Made by a program: the position numbers and the translations under genes. The notes beneath the pieces were generated by a model. It was given only the letters and a program-made list of their open reading frames with translations, was not told where the DNA came from and did not search any database. Of a stretch of 15,890 nt of DNA, positions 7,030 to 14,200 are shown piece by piece. Origin of the DNA: Streptosporangiaceae bacterium (GTDB taxonomy: Bacteria; Actinomycetota; Actinomycetes; Streptosporangiales; Streptosporangiaceae); the NCBI GenBank assembly GCA_030039095.1, contig JASHQP010000190.1, forward strand, positions 1 through 15,890, given 5' to 3'. Position 1 is the first letter of the stretch. Each line of letters opens with the position of its first letter.

Positions 7030-7047
7030 GACCTCGCACAAGAGGTC
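7030..7047. promoter_or_regulatory. 6-bp inverted repeat, operator-like
   Basis: GACCTC at 7030-7035 and GAGGTC at 7042-7047 are exact inverted repeats with a 6-nt spacer, 28 nt left of the first DnaA-box-like nonamer. It could be a dimeric regulator site; no nearby start codon shows which gene it would serve. Confidence 0.25.
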
Positions 7048-7074
7048 TCGCGAAGCTATTTCAAGATTCTTTGG

Positions 7075-7149
7075 CCATCCACAGGACACCTTTGGTTATC
7101 CCCCGCGCTCACCGTCATTTCCACCGCGCTATCCACAGATCCGTCCACA
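7075..7149 (+). promoter_or_regulatory. Cluster of DnaA-box-like nonamers
   Basis: Three nonamers on the same strand end in TCCACA: CCATCCACA at 7075-7083, CTATCCACA at 7129-7137 and CCGTCCACA at 7141-7149. A weaker TTATCCCCC is at 7096-7104. The first three fit the degenerate Streptomyces DnaA box (pyrimidine-pyrimidine-[A/G/C]-TCCACA). They lie in a non-coding AT-richer patch. The neighbours are not dnaA or dnaN, so this is not oriC; a DnaA-titrating or regulatory cluster is the likely reading. Confidence 0.5.
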
Positions 7150-7267
7150 GCCCGTGGAATTCGCGGGTGGAGCGCTCCGGCGCGGGGTGCGACCGTGAGG
7201 CCAGCCCTGGCCGCGCCCTGGTCCCCGGGTTGCGGGGCGACCGGCTTTGGGCCCGAAGCGTCGGCGG

Positions 7268-8302
7268 TCAGTTGTCACTATCGCTGTCGTCGTCGTCGCG
7301 GCGGCCGCCGCGGTTGCCGAACAACCGCTGGCCGGCACCGGCCGCGGTCTCGGCCACGCCGCGCACCGCCCCGATGAGCGGGTCAGCAGACCGGCTCCAG
7401 GAGTCCTGGTAAGACTTGGCCGCCGCCTTGAACTCGTCACCGACCGACGCATTGGAGTCGTCTTCCCGGCGCGGGTAATTGCCCGCCAGGATGCTGCGGT
7501 ACTCACCGGTGTCGGCCCAGCGGTCCAGCTCGGCGAACCGGATCACCGCGAACGGGTGCGTGTTGCCCTGCAGCTGCAGCAGCTTGAGCAGTCCCTCCCG
7601 GACGTCGGGAACGGCGTCGTACTCGCGCGCCTGCTGGTGGAACGCGTCGGAGTTGAACTCGACGAGGCGGGACCCACCCGCCGTCTTCATCAGCGCCCGG
7701 CGCGCGGCCTCGACATCCTGGCCGGCCAGCAGGCCCGCGCGGTCGCAGGACAGCTCGGACTTGCGGTACCACTCCTCGAGTGCCCAGATCACTCCCCTGG
7801 CCGGGAGCACGATCGGCAGCCAGGCAATCCGGGTCACCAGGTTGAGCAGGTAGTACAGCATGGTCCGGTACACCGCGTGACCGGAGAGCACGTGGCCGAG
7901 CTCGTGCCCGATCACGAACCGGATCTCCTCGGGGTCCATCAGGTCGACCATGCCGGTCGTGATCACCATGAATGGCTTGTCCGCGCCCAGAGCCATCGCG
8001 TTGACAGTCGGGTCCTGGCTGATGAACAGCTCCGGCACCGTGGGCAGGTCGAGGATGTAGCAGCCATCCAGCAGCGACTGGTAGAGCTGCGGGAACTGCT
8101 GCTCGGACGCTCGCACGGAACTGGCGAGGAACATCAGCCGCAGGCTGCGGTCGTTGAACAGCCCAGAGAGGCGGCGGAGCAGTGTGTCGAATCCGGACAG
8201 CTTGCGCAGCGCCACCAGGGCGGAGCGGTCTGCCGGATGTTCGTAGGCGCGGGAGCTGATACCGGGCAGGCGGACCCGGGAGCGGTCAGGCACAGACGTC
8301 AT
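7268..8302 (-). CDS. M48-family zinc metallopeptidase (HtpX-like)
   Basis: The 344-residue protein carries HELGH at 133-137 (VIGHELGHVLSGH), the zinc-binding and catalytic motif, with the third zinc ligand Glu183 in SELSCDRAG, as in M48 peptidases. A hydrophobic stretch at about 147-176 suggests membrane contact, though weaker than the multi-pass HtpX. The C-terminus is very acidic (DDDDSDSDN). The opening, AYEHPADRSALVALRKLSGF, is characteristic of an actinobacterial M48 group. Its physiological substrate is unknown; membrane protein quality control is the family guess. I chose ATG at 8302 over an in-frame TTG at 8329: no SD precedes either, but a TANNNT box stands exactly six nt before this ATG, as in leaderless genes. 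Divergent from nadD. Confidence 0.9.
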   Translation of the reverse strand: MTSVPDRSRVRLPGISSRAYEHPADRSALVALRKLSGFDTLLRRLSGLFNDRSLRLMFLASSVRASEQQFPQLYQSLLDGCYILDLPTVPELFISQDPTVNAMALGADKPFMVITTGMVDLMDPEEIRFVIGHELGHVLSGHAVYRTMLYYLLNLVTRIAWLPIVLPARGVIWALEEWYRKSELSCDRAGLLAGQDVEAARRALMKTAGGSRLVEFNSDAFHQQAREYDAVPDVREGLLKLLQLQGNTHPFAVIRFAELDRWADTGEYRSILAGNYPRREDDSNASVGDEFKAAAKSYQDSWSRSADPLIGAVRGVAETAAGAGQRLFGNRGGRRDDDDSDSDN

Positions 8303-8308
8303 GGAGCC

Positions 8309-8314
8309 ATCGTA
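8309..8314 (-). promoter_or_regulatory. -10 box of probable leaderless M48 transcript
   Basis: On the minus strand TACGAT is followed by six nt and then the ATG at 8302. With standard -10 spacing the first transcribed base is the A of the ATG. There is no SD. I see no good -35, which is common for leaderless actinobacterial promoters. Confidence 0.45.
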
Positions 8315-8443
8315 TGGCCAAACGCGCAATATCTCGATTCACTTGGCCCCGCGCCGGTCCTGCCATCGGCGCCGGACAGCCGGCGTGTGGGCGGAGCTCC
8401 GGTATTTGGGGTGCTTCCCGGCTTGGTTGTCGGGGGTTGCATC

Positions 8444-8449
8444 TAGAGT
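8444..8449 (+). promoter_or_regulatory. -10 box of probable leaderless nadD transcript
   Basis: TAGAGT, a strong actinobacterial -10, is followed by six nt and the nadD ATG at 8456, placing the transcript start on the ATG itself. A weak -35 (TTGGTT, 8423-8428) is 15 nt upstream. No SD of useful strength precedes the start. Confidence 0.55.
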
Positions 8450-8455
8450 CACTTC

Positions 8456-9082
8456 ATGGACGACGGCCAGACCGCCAGGCGCATCGGAGTGATGGGCGGC
8501 ACCTTCGACCCCATCCATCACGGGCACCTTGTCGCGGCGAGTGAGGTCGGTCACTTCTTCGCGCTGGACGAAGTGATTTTCGTGCCCACGGGGCAGCCCT
8601 GGCAGAAGGAGGGCCGTCAGGTCTCCCCGTCGGAGGACCGTTACCTGATGACCGTGATCGCGACGGCCTCGAACCCGAGATTCTCGGTCAGCCGCGTGGA
8701 CATCGACCGGCCCGGGCCCACGTACACGATCGACACCTTGCGTGACCTGCGGGCCACGCGCCGGCCGGACGCGGAATTCTTCTTCATCACCGGCGCGGAC
8801 GCAATGCAGCAGATCATGACCTGGCAAGATGCGGATGAACTCTTCAAACTGGCGCATTTCGTCGGCTGCACACGGCCCGGCCACCACCTGAGCGGTGCGG
8901 GCCTGCCCGACGACCGGGTCAGCCTGATCGAGATCCCAGCCCTGGCGATCTCCTCGACCACCTGCCGGCAGCGGGTCGAGGCCGGGGAGCCGATCTGGTA
9001 CCTGGTGCCGGACGGAATCGTGCAGTACATCTCCAAGCGGGCGCTCTACCGGAAAGGGGACGCCGCCCCGTGGCGCGGCTGA
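8456..9082 (+). CDS. nadD: Nicotinate-nucleotide adenylyltransferase
   Basis: NadD joins nicotinate mononucleotide and ATP to give deamido-NAD and pyrophosphate, the shared late step of NAD synthesis. The 208-residue product has the nucleotidyltransferase signature [11 protein letters not shown] at 14-24 and the second ATP-binding motif ISSTTCR at about 165-171; [10 protein letters not shown] and [11 protein letters not shown] are also family-typical. Length is normal. ATG at 8456 matches the usual short N-terminal lead before GVMGGTFDP. Only a poor SD (AGAG) precedes it, but a -10 box lies at leaderless spacing. A 109-nt gap separates it from rsfS, with which it is usually clustered. Confidence 0.97.
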   Translation: MDDGQTARRIGVMGGTFDPIHHGHLVAASEVGHFFALDEVIFVPTGQPWQKEGRQVSPSEDRYLMTVIATASNPRFSVSRVDIDRPGPTYTIDTLRDLRATRRPDAEFFFITGADAMQQIMTWQDADELFKLAHFVGCTRPGHHLSGAGLPDDRVSLIEIPALAISSTTCRQRVEAGEPIWYLVPDGIVQYISKRALYRKGDAAPWRG

Positions 9083-9191
9083 CCCGGATCACGCGCGATT
9101 GCGGATACCCTGAACTGCGCAGTGCCACGCCGCCCGCTGATGTGCGATGGTAGAGACAAGAGCTGAAGTTCGAGGAGGACGAGCAGCACAC

Positions 9192-9599
9192 GTGACAGCC
9201 ACCCCAAGGGCCGTCGAGCTCGTGGAGATCGCCGCTGCGGCAGCGGCGGACAAGCTCGCAACAGACATCATCGCCTACGACGTCAGCGACCAGCTCGTTA
9301 TCACCGACGCGTTCCTGCTCTGCTCCGCATCGAACGACCGCCAGGTCAGGTCGATCGTGGACGAGATCGAGGAGAAGCTGCGCCGGGTCGGCGCCAAGCC
9401 GGTGCGCCGCGAGGGCGAGCGTGAAGGACGCTGGGTGCTGCTGGACTACATCGACGTGGTCATCCATGTTCAGCACGCCGAGGAGCGCGTGTTCTACGCG
9501 CTCGAACGGCTGTGGAAGGACTGCCCGCAGATACCGCTGCCCGAGCCCGCCATCGCCGGGGCGCGCCGTCCGGGTTCCGCCGGCAACGGGCAGCGCTGA
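9192..9599 (+). CDS. rsfS: Ribosome silencing factor RsfS
   Basis: RsfS (Iojap/DUF143 family) binds L14 on the 50S subunit and blocks joining with the 30S in poor conditions. The 135-residue product contains the family core: AADKLATDIIAYDVSDQL, ITDAFLLCSASNDRQVRSIV, RWVLLDYIDVVIHVQHAEER and VFYALERLWKDC. The GTG at 9192 is chosen since MTATPRAVEL matches the common actinobacterial N-terminus and GAGGAGG (9172-9178) lies upstream, though at a rather long 13 nt. An in-frame ATG at 9147 has no SD. The stop is two bases before the next ATG (TGAGCATG), so the phosphatase downstream is probably translationally coupled. Confidence 0.96.
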   Translation: MTATPRAVELVEIAAAAAADKLATDIIAYDVSDQLVITDAFLLCSASNDRQVRSIVDEIEEKLRRVGAKPVRREGEREGRWVLLDYIDVVIHVQHAEERVFYALERLWKDCPQIPLPEPAIAGARRPGSAGNGQR

Positions 9600-9601
9600 G
9601 C

Positions 9602-10339
9602 ATGGCGGGAGACAAGCCCGCGCCCGGCCAGCTCGCGGTGGGCGCGGGACCGGACCGCGCCGCGGGACCGGTCCAGCGGCTCGTGCTCTGGCGGCACGGG
9701 CAGACCGCGTGGAACGCCGAGCGCCGGTTTCAGGGGCACAGCGACATCTCGCTGGACCAGACCGGGCACGAGCAGGCGCGTTCTGCCGCGCGTTACCTGG
9801 CTGCCATGCACCCGGACGCTGTTTTTTCCTCCGACCTCGCCCGCGCCGCCGAGACCGCCGCGTACCTGGGTGAGTTCACCGGGCTTCCCGTGCAGCTAGA
9901 CAAGGACCTCCGTGAGCGCGGCGGCGGCGCCTGGGAGGGCCTGACCGACCAGCAGATCCGGGAGAACTATCCCGAGGAGTACGCGGAGTGGAACCCTCCC
10001 GACGGCGAGCCGGTCGGTGCCGTCGCCGAACGCGTGTCCGCCGCGTTCGAGCGGATCGCCGAGAGCGTGGACGGGTCGCTGGCAGTTCTCGTCAGCCACG
10101 GCGCAGCGATCAGCCTCGGCATCTCGCAGTTGCTGGGCCTGCCGCTGCGCACCCGGGTCCTCGGGCCGCTCGGCAACTGCTCGTGGTCCGTTCTGGGCAA
10201 GCGCTGGGGGAACTGGCGGCTGCTCGAGCACAACGTCGGCCGGCTGCCCGACCTGGACCCAGAACCCGTTCCGGTGCTGGCGGCCGGCCCCGAAGAAGAC
10301 ACGGCGCCCGCGGCAGGGGTACCCGGAGGCCGTGACTGA
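9602..10339 (+). CDS. Histidine phosphatase (GpgP-like, phosphoglycerate mutase family)
   Basis: A 245-residue member of the branch-1 histidine phosphatases. Catalytic residues are all present: Arg31-His32 in WRHGQTAWN (phospho-histidine), Arg80 in SSDLARAAET, Glu104 in LRER and His165 in VLVSHGAAI. In M. tuberculosis the gene after rsfS is gpgP (glucosyl-3-phosphoglycerate phosphatase), and the late GNCSW segment is shared, so this is probably its positional counterpart. Substrate cannot be read from sequence, and mutase activity is unlikely for this subgroup. ATG at 9602 has no SD and follows the rsfS stop by two bases. The first 25 and last 30 residues are Pro/Ala/Gly-rich and probably disordered. 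Confidence 0.88.
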   Translation: MAGDKPAPGQLAVGAGPDRAAGPVQRLVLWRHGQTAWNAERRFQGHSDISLDQTGHEQARSAARYLAAMHPDAVFSSDLARAAETAAYLGEFTGLPVQLDKDLRERGGGAWEGLTDQQIRENYPEEYAEWNPPDGEPVGAVAERVSAAFERIAESVDGSLAVLVSHGAAISLGISQLLGLPLRTRVLGPLGNCSWSVLGKRWGNWRLLEHNVGRLPDLDPEPVPVLAAGPEEDTAPAAGVPGGRD

Positions 10340-10347
10340 GGTGGTTG

Positions 10348-10366
10348 TCAGGGTGCATTCACCTGA
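10348..10366 (+). terminator. Hairpin after the nadD-rsfS-phosphatase cluster
   Basis: TCAG-G-GTG at 10348-10355 pairs with CACCTGA at 10360-10366 around a CATT loop, seven base pairs with one bulged G, nine nt after the phosphatase stop. There is no T-run, so termination would be of the weak actinobacterial kind. Confidence 0.3.
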
Positions 10367-10522
10367 GGCGGTCTTGTACACTGACGTGTCGCTGTGATCT
10401 GGGGCCGAGCACCGCTGCGGCCACTGGAGATTAGCGGCGCGCAATGGCGGTTCAGGGCGCCGAAGGCAGCGGCAACGGCTGGTATGGTGGGAGTTGCCAA
10501 TAACCGCCTTCGCCGGCCGTTT

Positions 10523-10528
10523 TAGAAT
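10523..10528 (+). promoter_or_regulatory. -10 box of the tRNA-Ala gene
   Basis: TAGAAT stands 13 nt before the mature tRNA 5' end, in an AT-rich run following GC-rich DNA. A TTGCCA at 10494-10499 is too far (23 nt) to be a normal -35, so the -35 is weak or absent. Confidence 0.45.
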
Positions 10529-10541
10529 AGGTATTCATTAA

Positions 10542-10614
10542 GGGGCTGTAGCGCAGCTGGTAGCGCACCTCCATGGCATGGAGGGGGTCAGGGGTTCGAA
10601 TCCCCTCAGCTCCA
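10542..10614 (+). tRNA. tRNA-Ala (anticodon GGC)
   Basis: A full 73-nt cloverleaf: acceptor arm GGGGCTG with CAGCTCC (10607-10613), D arm GCGC/GCGC, anticodon arm CCTCC/GGAGG with loop ATGGCAT, T arm AGGGG/CCCCT with TTCGAAT, and discriminator A at 10614. The anticodon GGC (10575-10577) reads the Ala codons GCC and GCU; GCC is the favourite in this GC-rich genome. The acceptor stem has G3-U70, the main alanine identity signal. CCA is not encoded, as usual in actinobacteria. Confidence 0.98.
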
Positions 10615-10900
10615 CTTTATTTCGCTGCTTCCCCATAGCCAATTCTCTATGACCAAGAGAGTATGCGGGATACCCTCGCAATCGGCAATAGGACAGCGGG
10701 AATTGTACTCACCGCGTTGCTCCAGGCGGGCTAGTGCCCTTTGCTCCTTTCGGTGATGGGCATCCTTATGCCATTGCCTTTGACGACTGCCCGACCTGGC
10801 GAGGGCCTGCAGGTGATCTGGGACGCGAGGGTGGCCGGGGTCCGCGCGGTGATCGAGGCCGGCTGGCTGGCATGATGGCGGCGAGTGTCAGGAGCGGACG
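10615..10900. other. Intergenic segment between tRNA-Ala and the DHA kinase gene
   Basis: These 286 nt hold no convincing gene. A 39-codon plus frame at 10756-10875 (starting MGILMPLPLTTARPGEGLQ) has no SD and no recognisable relatives. A promoter-like pair on the minus strand, TTGCCG-N17-CATACT (10688-10660), points at the tRNA. No copy of the tRNA 3' end occurs downstream, so there is no sign of an integrated element. Confidence 0.5.
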
Positions 10901-12583
10901 ATGACCCTTCGGAAGATCATCAACGATCCGGGCGAGTTCGTGGACGAGGTCCTGGACGGCATCGTCAGGGCCCATCCCGGCGCGTACCGGTTCGCGTCCG
11001 CGGACAAGCGCGCCGTTGTCGCGCCCGCCACGCCGGGCAGGGTTGGGATCGTCACCGGTGGAGGCAGCGGGCACCTGCCGCTCTTCCTCGGCTACGTCGG
11101 CTCCGGGCTGGCCACCGGCGTTGCCGTGGGAAACGTGTTCTCCTCGCCGTCCCCTGCGCAGATCTTCGCCGCCACCAAGGCCTCCTATGCCGGCAACGGG
11201 GTGCTGTACCTCTACGGCAACTACGGAGGCGACGTCTACAACTTCGACCTCGCCGCCGAGATGGCCTCGGCCCATGGAATCCCGACCCGGACCGTCCGGG
11301 GCGCGGACGACGTGCTGTCCGCACCAGCGGACAGCACGTCCACGCGGCGCGGCATCGCCGGCCTGGTGATGGTGTACAAGATCGCTGGTGCCGCTGCCGA
11401 CCGCGGCGGCACACTCGACGAGGTCGCGGCCATCGCCCAGCGTGCCGCCGACGCCGTGCGGACCGCCGGAGTGGGCCTCGCGCCGACGATTCTCCCCGCC
11501 GCCGGAAAGCCCACCTTCACCCTTGACGACGGTGAGATGGAGGTCGGCGTCGGCATTCACGGTGAGAGCGGCATCGCCACCGTCCCCATCACGCCGGCGG
11601 ACGAGATCGCCGGAACGCTGTTCGAGCATCTCAACGCCGAGCTCGAGCTGGCCCCGGGGGCGCGGGTCGCCGTGCTCGTCAACGGGCTCGGCGCGACGCC
11701 GCTCGAGGAGCTGTACCTGCTGTACTCGGCGATCGCCCGGCTGACCGAGGAGCGCGGCGCGCACATCGCGTACAACTTCATCGGGGAGTACGCGACCAGC
11801 CTGGAGATGGCCGGCGCCTCGGTCTCGATCATGCGCCTGGACAGCGAGCTCGAGGCGCTGCTCGACGCACCCGCCCGATCGCCCTTCTATCGCCCCGGCA
11901 CCGCCATTCCCGAGCCGGCCGGGGCAGGCCACACCATCGAGCAGGAGGCGGCCGCGGCTGCAGACCATCCCACGGCGGCCTTCGAGTCGCCGCTGCGCGC
12001 CGCGTTCCTCGCCCTGGCCGAGAGGATGCCAGCGCACACCGATGAACTGCGCGACCTGGACGCTGCGCTCGGGGACGGCGATCTCGGGCTGACGGTGTCG
12101 GCCGGGGTCTCCGCGATGGCCGAACGCGTCTCCGAGCTGCCGGACACGATCGCGTCGAGTGCACTGATGCGCGAGGCCGCGATGGCGTTCGCGTCGGCCA
12201 ACCCGTCCACGTTCGCCGCCCTCGTGGGATCGGGCATGCTGGCCGCCTCGACCGTCATCGACGATGAGCAGCCGCTCGACAGGCAGGCCGCGGTCGCCAT
12301 CGGCCGCGCGATCGCCGCAGCGGTTGCGGCGAAGGGCGGGGCGGAGCCCGGCGACAAGACCCTGCTCGACGTTCTGCAGCCGGCGCTCGACGAGCTCGAC
12401 GGCGGCGCATCCGCAGGGCACATGCACGCCTTCCTCGAGCGGCGCGTCGACGAGATCGCGTCGTGGCGCTCCCGCCGCGGCCGCGCCGCCTGGCACCAGG
12501 AGCGCAGCATCGGCCTGAAGGACCCAGGGTCGGTGGCGGTCGCCTGCGCCCTCGCCATCCTGATCGACAGCGATCCGGCCTGA
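10901..12583 (+). CDS. Single-chain ATP-dependent dihydroxyacetone (or related ketose) kinase, DhaK-DhaL fusion
   Basis: The 560-residue protein joins a DhaK domain (about 1-330) and a DhaL domain (about 365-557), the layout of ATP-dependent DHA kinases, which make DHAP. The substrate side is intact: GGGSGH at 53-58 (His58), Asp111 in GGDVYNFD, and His220 in GVGIHGESG, the residue that binds the ketone covalently. DhaL has GDGDLG at 391-396 and GDKTLLD at 484-490 for magnesium and ATP. The usual GG-S/T-SGALYG loop is replaced by NPSTFAALVGSGMLAAS (434-450), and the last motif reads LKDPGSVAVA. Such divergence is seen in kinases for erythrulose and other ketoses, so DHA is not certain. GGAG at 10891-10894 precedes ATG 10901 by six nt. 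Confidence 0.88.
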   Translation: MTLRKIINDPGEFVDEVLDGIVRAHPGAYRFASADKRAVVAPATPGRVGIVTGGGSGHLPLFLGYVGSGLATGVAVGNVFSSPSPAQIFAATKASYAGNGVLYLYGNYGGDVYNFDLAAEMASAHGIPTRTVRGADDVLSAPADSTSTRRGIAGLVMVYKIAGAAADRGGTLDEVAAIAQRAADAVRTAGVGLAPTILPAAGKPTFTLDDGEMEVGVGIHGESGIATVPITPADEIAGTLFEHLNAELELAPGARVAVLVNGLGATPLEELYLLYSAIARLTEERGAHIAYNFIGEYATSLEMAGASVSIMRLDSELEALLDAPARSPFYRPGTAIPEPAGAGHTIEQEAAAAADHPTAAFESPLRAAFLALAERMPAHTDELRDLDAALGDGDLGLTVSAGVSAMAERVSELPDTIASSALMREAAMAFASANPSTFAALVGSGMLAASTVIDDEQPLDRQAAVAIGRAIAAAVAAKGGAEPGDKTLLDVLQPALDELDGGASAGHMHAFLERRVDEIASWRSRRGRAAWHQERSIGLKDPGSVAVACALAILIDSDPA

Positions 12584-12590
12584 CCGCGTG

Positions 12591-12613
12591 GCCGGCGTGA
12601 CGGTCAGGCCGGC
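12591..12613. terminator. Possible bidirectional hairpin between convergent genes
   Basis: GCCGGC at 12591-12596 can pair with GCCGGC at 12608-12613 over 11 nt; alternatively TGACCG (12581-12586) pairs with CGGTCA (12601-12606). The gap between the convergent kinase and ligase stops is only 30 nt, so any terminator must lie here. No T-run on either strand. Confidence 0.3.
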
Positions 12614-14200
12614 TTACACGCTGCCGACGTGCTTGTCCTGGCCTGCCCAGTCGCGCTGGCGCAGCACGAACTTCTGGATCTTGCCGGTCGAGGTCTTCGG
12701 CAGCGGCCCGAACTCGACGGCGTCCGGGCACTTGTAGTGCGCGAGGCGGTCGCGGCAGAACGCGATGATCTCGCCGGCCGTCGCTGCGGCGCCCTCGTTC
12801 AGGGTGACGTACGCCTTGGGCCGTTCCCCCCAGTGCGGGTGCGGGATCCCGATCACCGCGCACTCGAGCACCGCGGGGTGGGCGCTGATGGCCTGCTCGA
12901 CCTCGATGCTGGAGATGTTCTCCCCGCCGGAGATGATGACGTCCTTGCCGCGGTCCCTCAGTTCGATGTTGCCGTCGGGATGCCATACGGCGAGGTCCCC
13001 CGAATGGAACCATCCCCCCTTGAACGCGCTAGCGGTGGCGGTCTGGTCGTCGAAGTAGCCACTCATGACGTTGTTCCCGCGCATGACCACCTCGCCCATC
13101 GTCGCCCCGTCACGCGGGACGTCGCGCAGTTCGTCGTCGACGACGCGGACAAGATCGGAGGAGGGGTAGGCCTGGCCCTGGCGGGCCAGGAACGTCGCGC
13201 GCTGCTGCACCGGCAGCTCGGCGAAACCGTCCGGCTCGGGGCACACGGTGATCGGGCCGTACGTCTCGGTCAGGCCGTACACGTGCACGACGTGGAAGTT
13301 CAGCTCGCTCATCCGGCCCAGCAGCGTCGGCGACGGGGGAGCGGCGGCGACCAGCGCGGTCACCGGCCGGCCCAGCCGGTGCGCCCGCGGGCTGTTGATG
13401 ATCATCAGGTGGACGGTCGGCGCCCCGTTGTAGTTCGTCACGCCCTCGCCGTCGATCAGATCCCAGACCAGCCCGGGGTCGACGGCGCGCATGGTTACGT
13501 GCCGCGCGGCCACCGCGGTGACCGCCCACGGGAAGCACCAGCCGTTGCAGTGGAACATCGGCAGCGTCCACAGGTACACCGAATCGGTGCGCAGGCCCGC
13601 CACGATCACCTCGCTGAGCGCGTTCAGGTACGCGCCGCGGTAGGTGTACTGCACCCCCTTGGGCCGCCCGGTGGTACCGGAGGTGTAGTTGATCGAGATC
13701 GTCTCCTCTTCGTCCTCCAGCCAGCTGGCTGGCCTCTCCGGCGAGCCGCCGGCCAGGAACTCCTCGTATGCGTCCCCGGGAGCGCCGGTGTCGTCGACGC
13801 GGATCACGGTCACGCCGGGCAGGTCCGCCGGCCGGGCCTGCGCTTCCAGCGAGGCGTCCAGCAGCAGGTATCTCGCGCCGCTGTGCTGCAGGATGTAGCC
13901 GACCTCGGCGGCCGACAGGCGGTTGTTGACCGCGACCAGGATGCCGCCCGCCGCGGGCACGCCGAAGTGGGCCTCCAGCATCGCCGACGAATTGAACAGC
14001 AGCGTGGCCACGCGGTCGCCCTTGGCCAGTCCCGCGGCCCTGAGCGCGCTGGCCAGTCGCCACGACCGCTCCGCCAGCTCGGCGTAGGTGTATCGCCGCT
14101 TGCCGTCGACTACCGCGGTCTTGCTGGGGTAGATGTACGCGGCCCGTTCCAGGAAGTCAACCGGGTTCAGTTCGGTGCGGTAGACCTCAGCGCTCATCAT
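12614..14200 (-). CDS. AMP-forming acyl-CoA synthetase (FadD-like)
   Basis: The 528-residue protein is a complete adenylate-forming ligase, turning a carboxylic acid, ATP and CoA into acyl-CoA. Motifs: P-loop-like YTSGTTGRPKG at 172-182, LPMFHCNGWCFPW at 213-225, YGLTETYG at 308-315, GWFHSGDL at 396-403, RDRGKD at 415-420 and the C-terminal TGKIQK with catalytic Lys507. The LPMFHCNGW type is found in short- to medium-chain and aromatic acyl-CoA ligases as well as some DmdB-like enzymes, so chain length is open. ATG at 14200 or the next codon (14197) can start it; GGAGG at 14208-14204 is three or six nt away, favouring 14197. The start overlaps the end of the FAD enzyme gene by 11-14 bases, so the two form one operon with this gene second. 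Confidence 0.92.
   Translation of the reverse strand: MMSAEVYRTELNPVDFLERAAYIYPSKTAVVDGKRRYTYAELAERSWRLASALRAAGLAKGDRVATLLFNSSAMLEAHFGVPAAGGILVAVNNRLSAAEVGYILQHSGARYLLLDASLEAQARPADLPGVTVIRVDDTGAPGDAYEEFLAGGSPERPASWLEDEEETISINYTSGTTGRPKGVQYTYRGAYLNALSEVIVAGLRTDSVYLWTLPMFHCNGWCFPWAVTAVAARHVTMRAVDPGLVWDLIDGEGVTNYNGAPTVHLMIINSPRAHRLGRPVTALVAAAPPSPTLLGRMSELNFHVVHVYGLTETYGPITVCPEPDGFAELPVQQRATFLARQGQAYPSSDLVRVVDDELRDVPRDGATMGEVVMRGNNVMSGYFDDQTATASAFKGGWFHSGDLAVWHPDGNIELRDRGKDVIISGGENISSIEVEQAISAHPAVLECAVIGIPHPHWGERPKAYVTLNEGAAATAGEIIAFCRDRLAHYKCPDAVEFGPLPKTSTGKIQKFVLRQRDWAGQDKHVGSV

Larger units (their letters stand above)
6852..7267. other. 416-nt non-coding region
   Basis: No reading frame here looks like protein; the 63-codon plus frame at 7007-7198 has no SD and biased, meaningless composition. 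The left half is very GC-rich, with a lone TATAGC box on the minus strand (6920-6915). The right half (about 7005-7150) is AT-richer and holds an inverted repeat and the DnaA-box-like cluster listed separately. Confidence 0.6.

Noticed and set aside
6740..7039. N-terminal extension of the CMD-like gene on the minus strand
   Set aside because: The frame stays open but crosses the promoter and the hairpin; the strong SD fixes the start at 6739.
7007..7198. 63-codon plus frame over the DnaA-box-like cluster
   Set aside because: GTG start without SD; Pro/Arg-rich composition reflects the box sequences rather than a protein.
7273..7299. TGTCAC followed by GTC-rich sequence, like an ECF41 promoter
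   Set aside because: It lies antisense in the acidic codon run at the M48 gene end, where GTC repeats arise by chance; no gene follows.
10346..10372. TGTCAGG-N16-CGGT as a second ECF41-type site
   Set aside because: The -10 part does not fit CGTC and no protein start follows before the tRNA.
10590..10614. Integration site at the tRNA-Ala 3' end
   Set aside because: No second copy of the tRNA end and no integrase or phage-like gene in the window.
10538..10636. Minus-strand 32-codon frame across the tRNA (contains VELRGFEPLTPSMP)
   Set aside because: This is the well-known spurious peptide from the complement of a tRNA gene, not a real protein.
10756..10875. 39-codon plus frame before the DHA kinase gene
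   Set aside because: No SD, no recognisable family, and it ends before the well-supported kinase start with its own SD.
10766..12496. Long 576-codon minus frame opposite the DHA kinase gene
   Set aside because: High-GC mirror frame; the plus strand encodes a complete kinase with all motifs.
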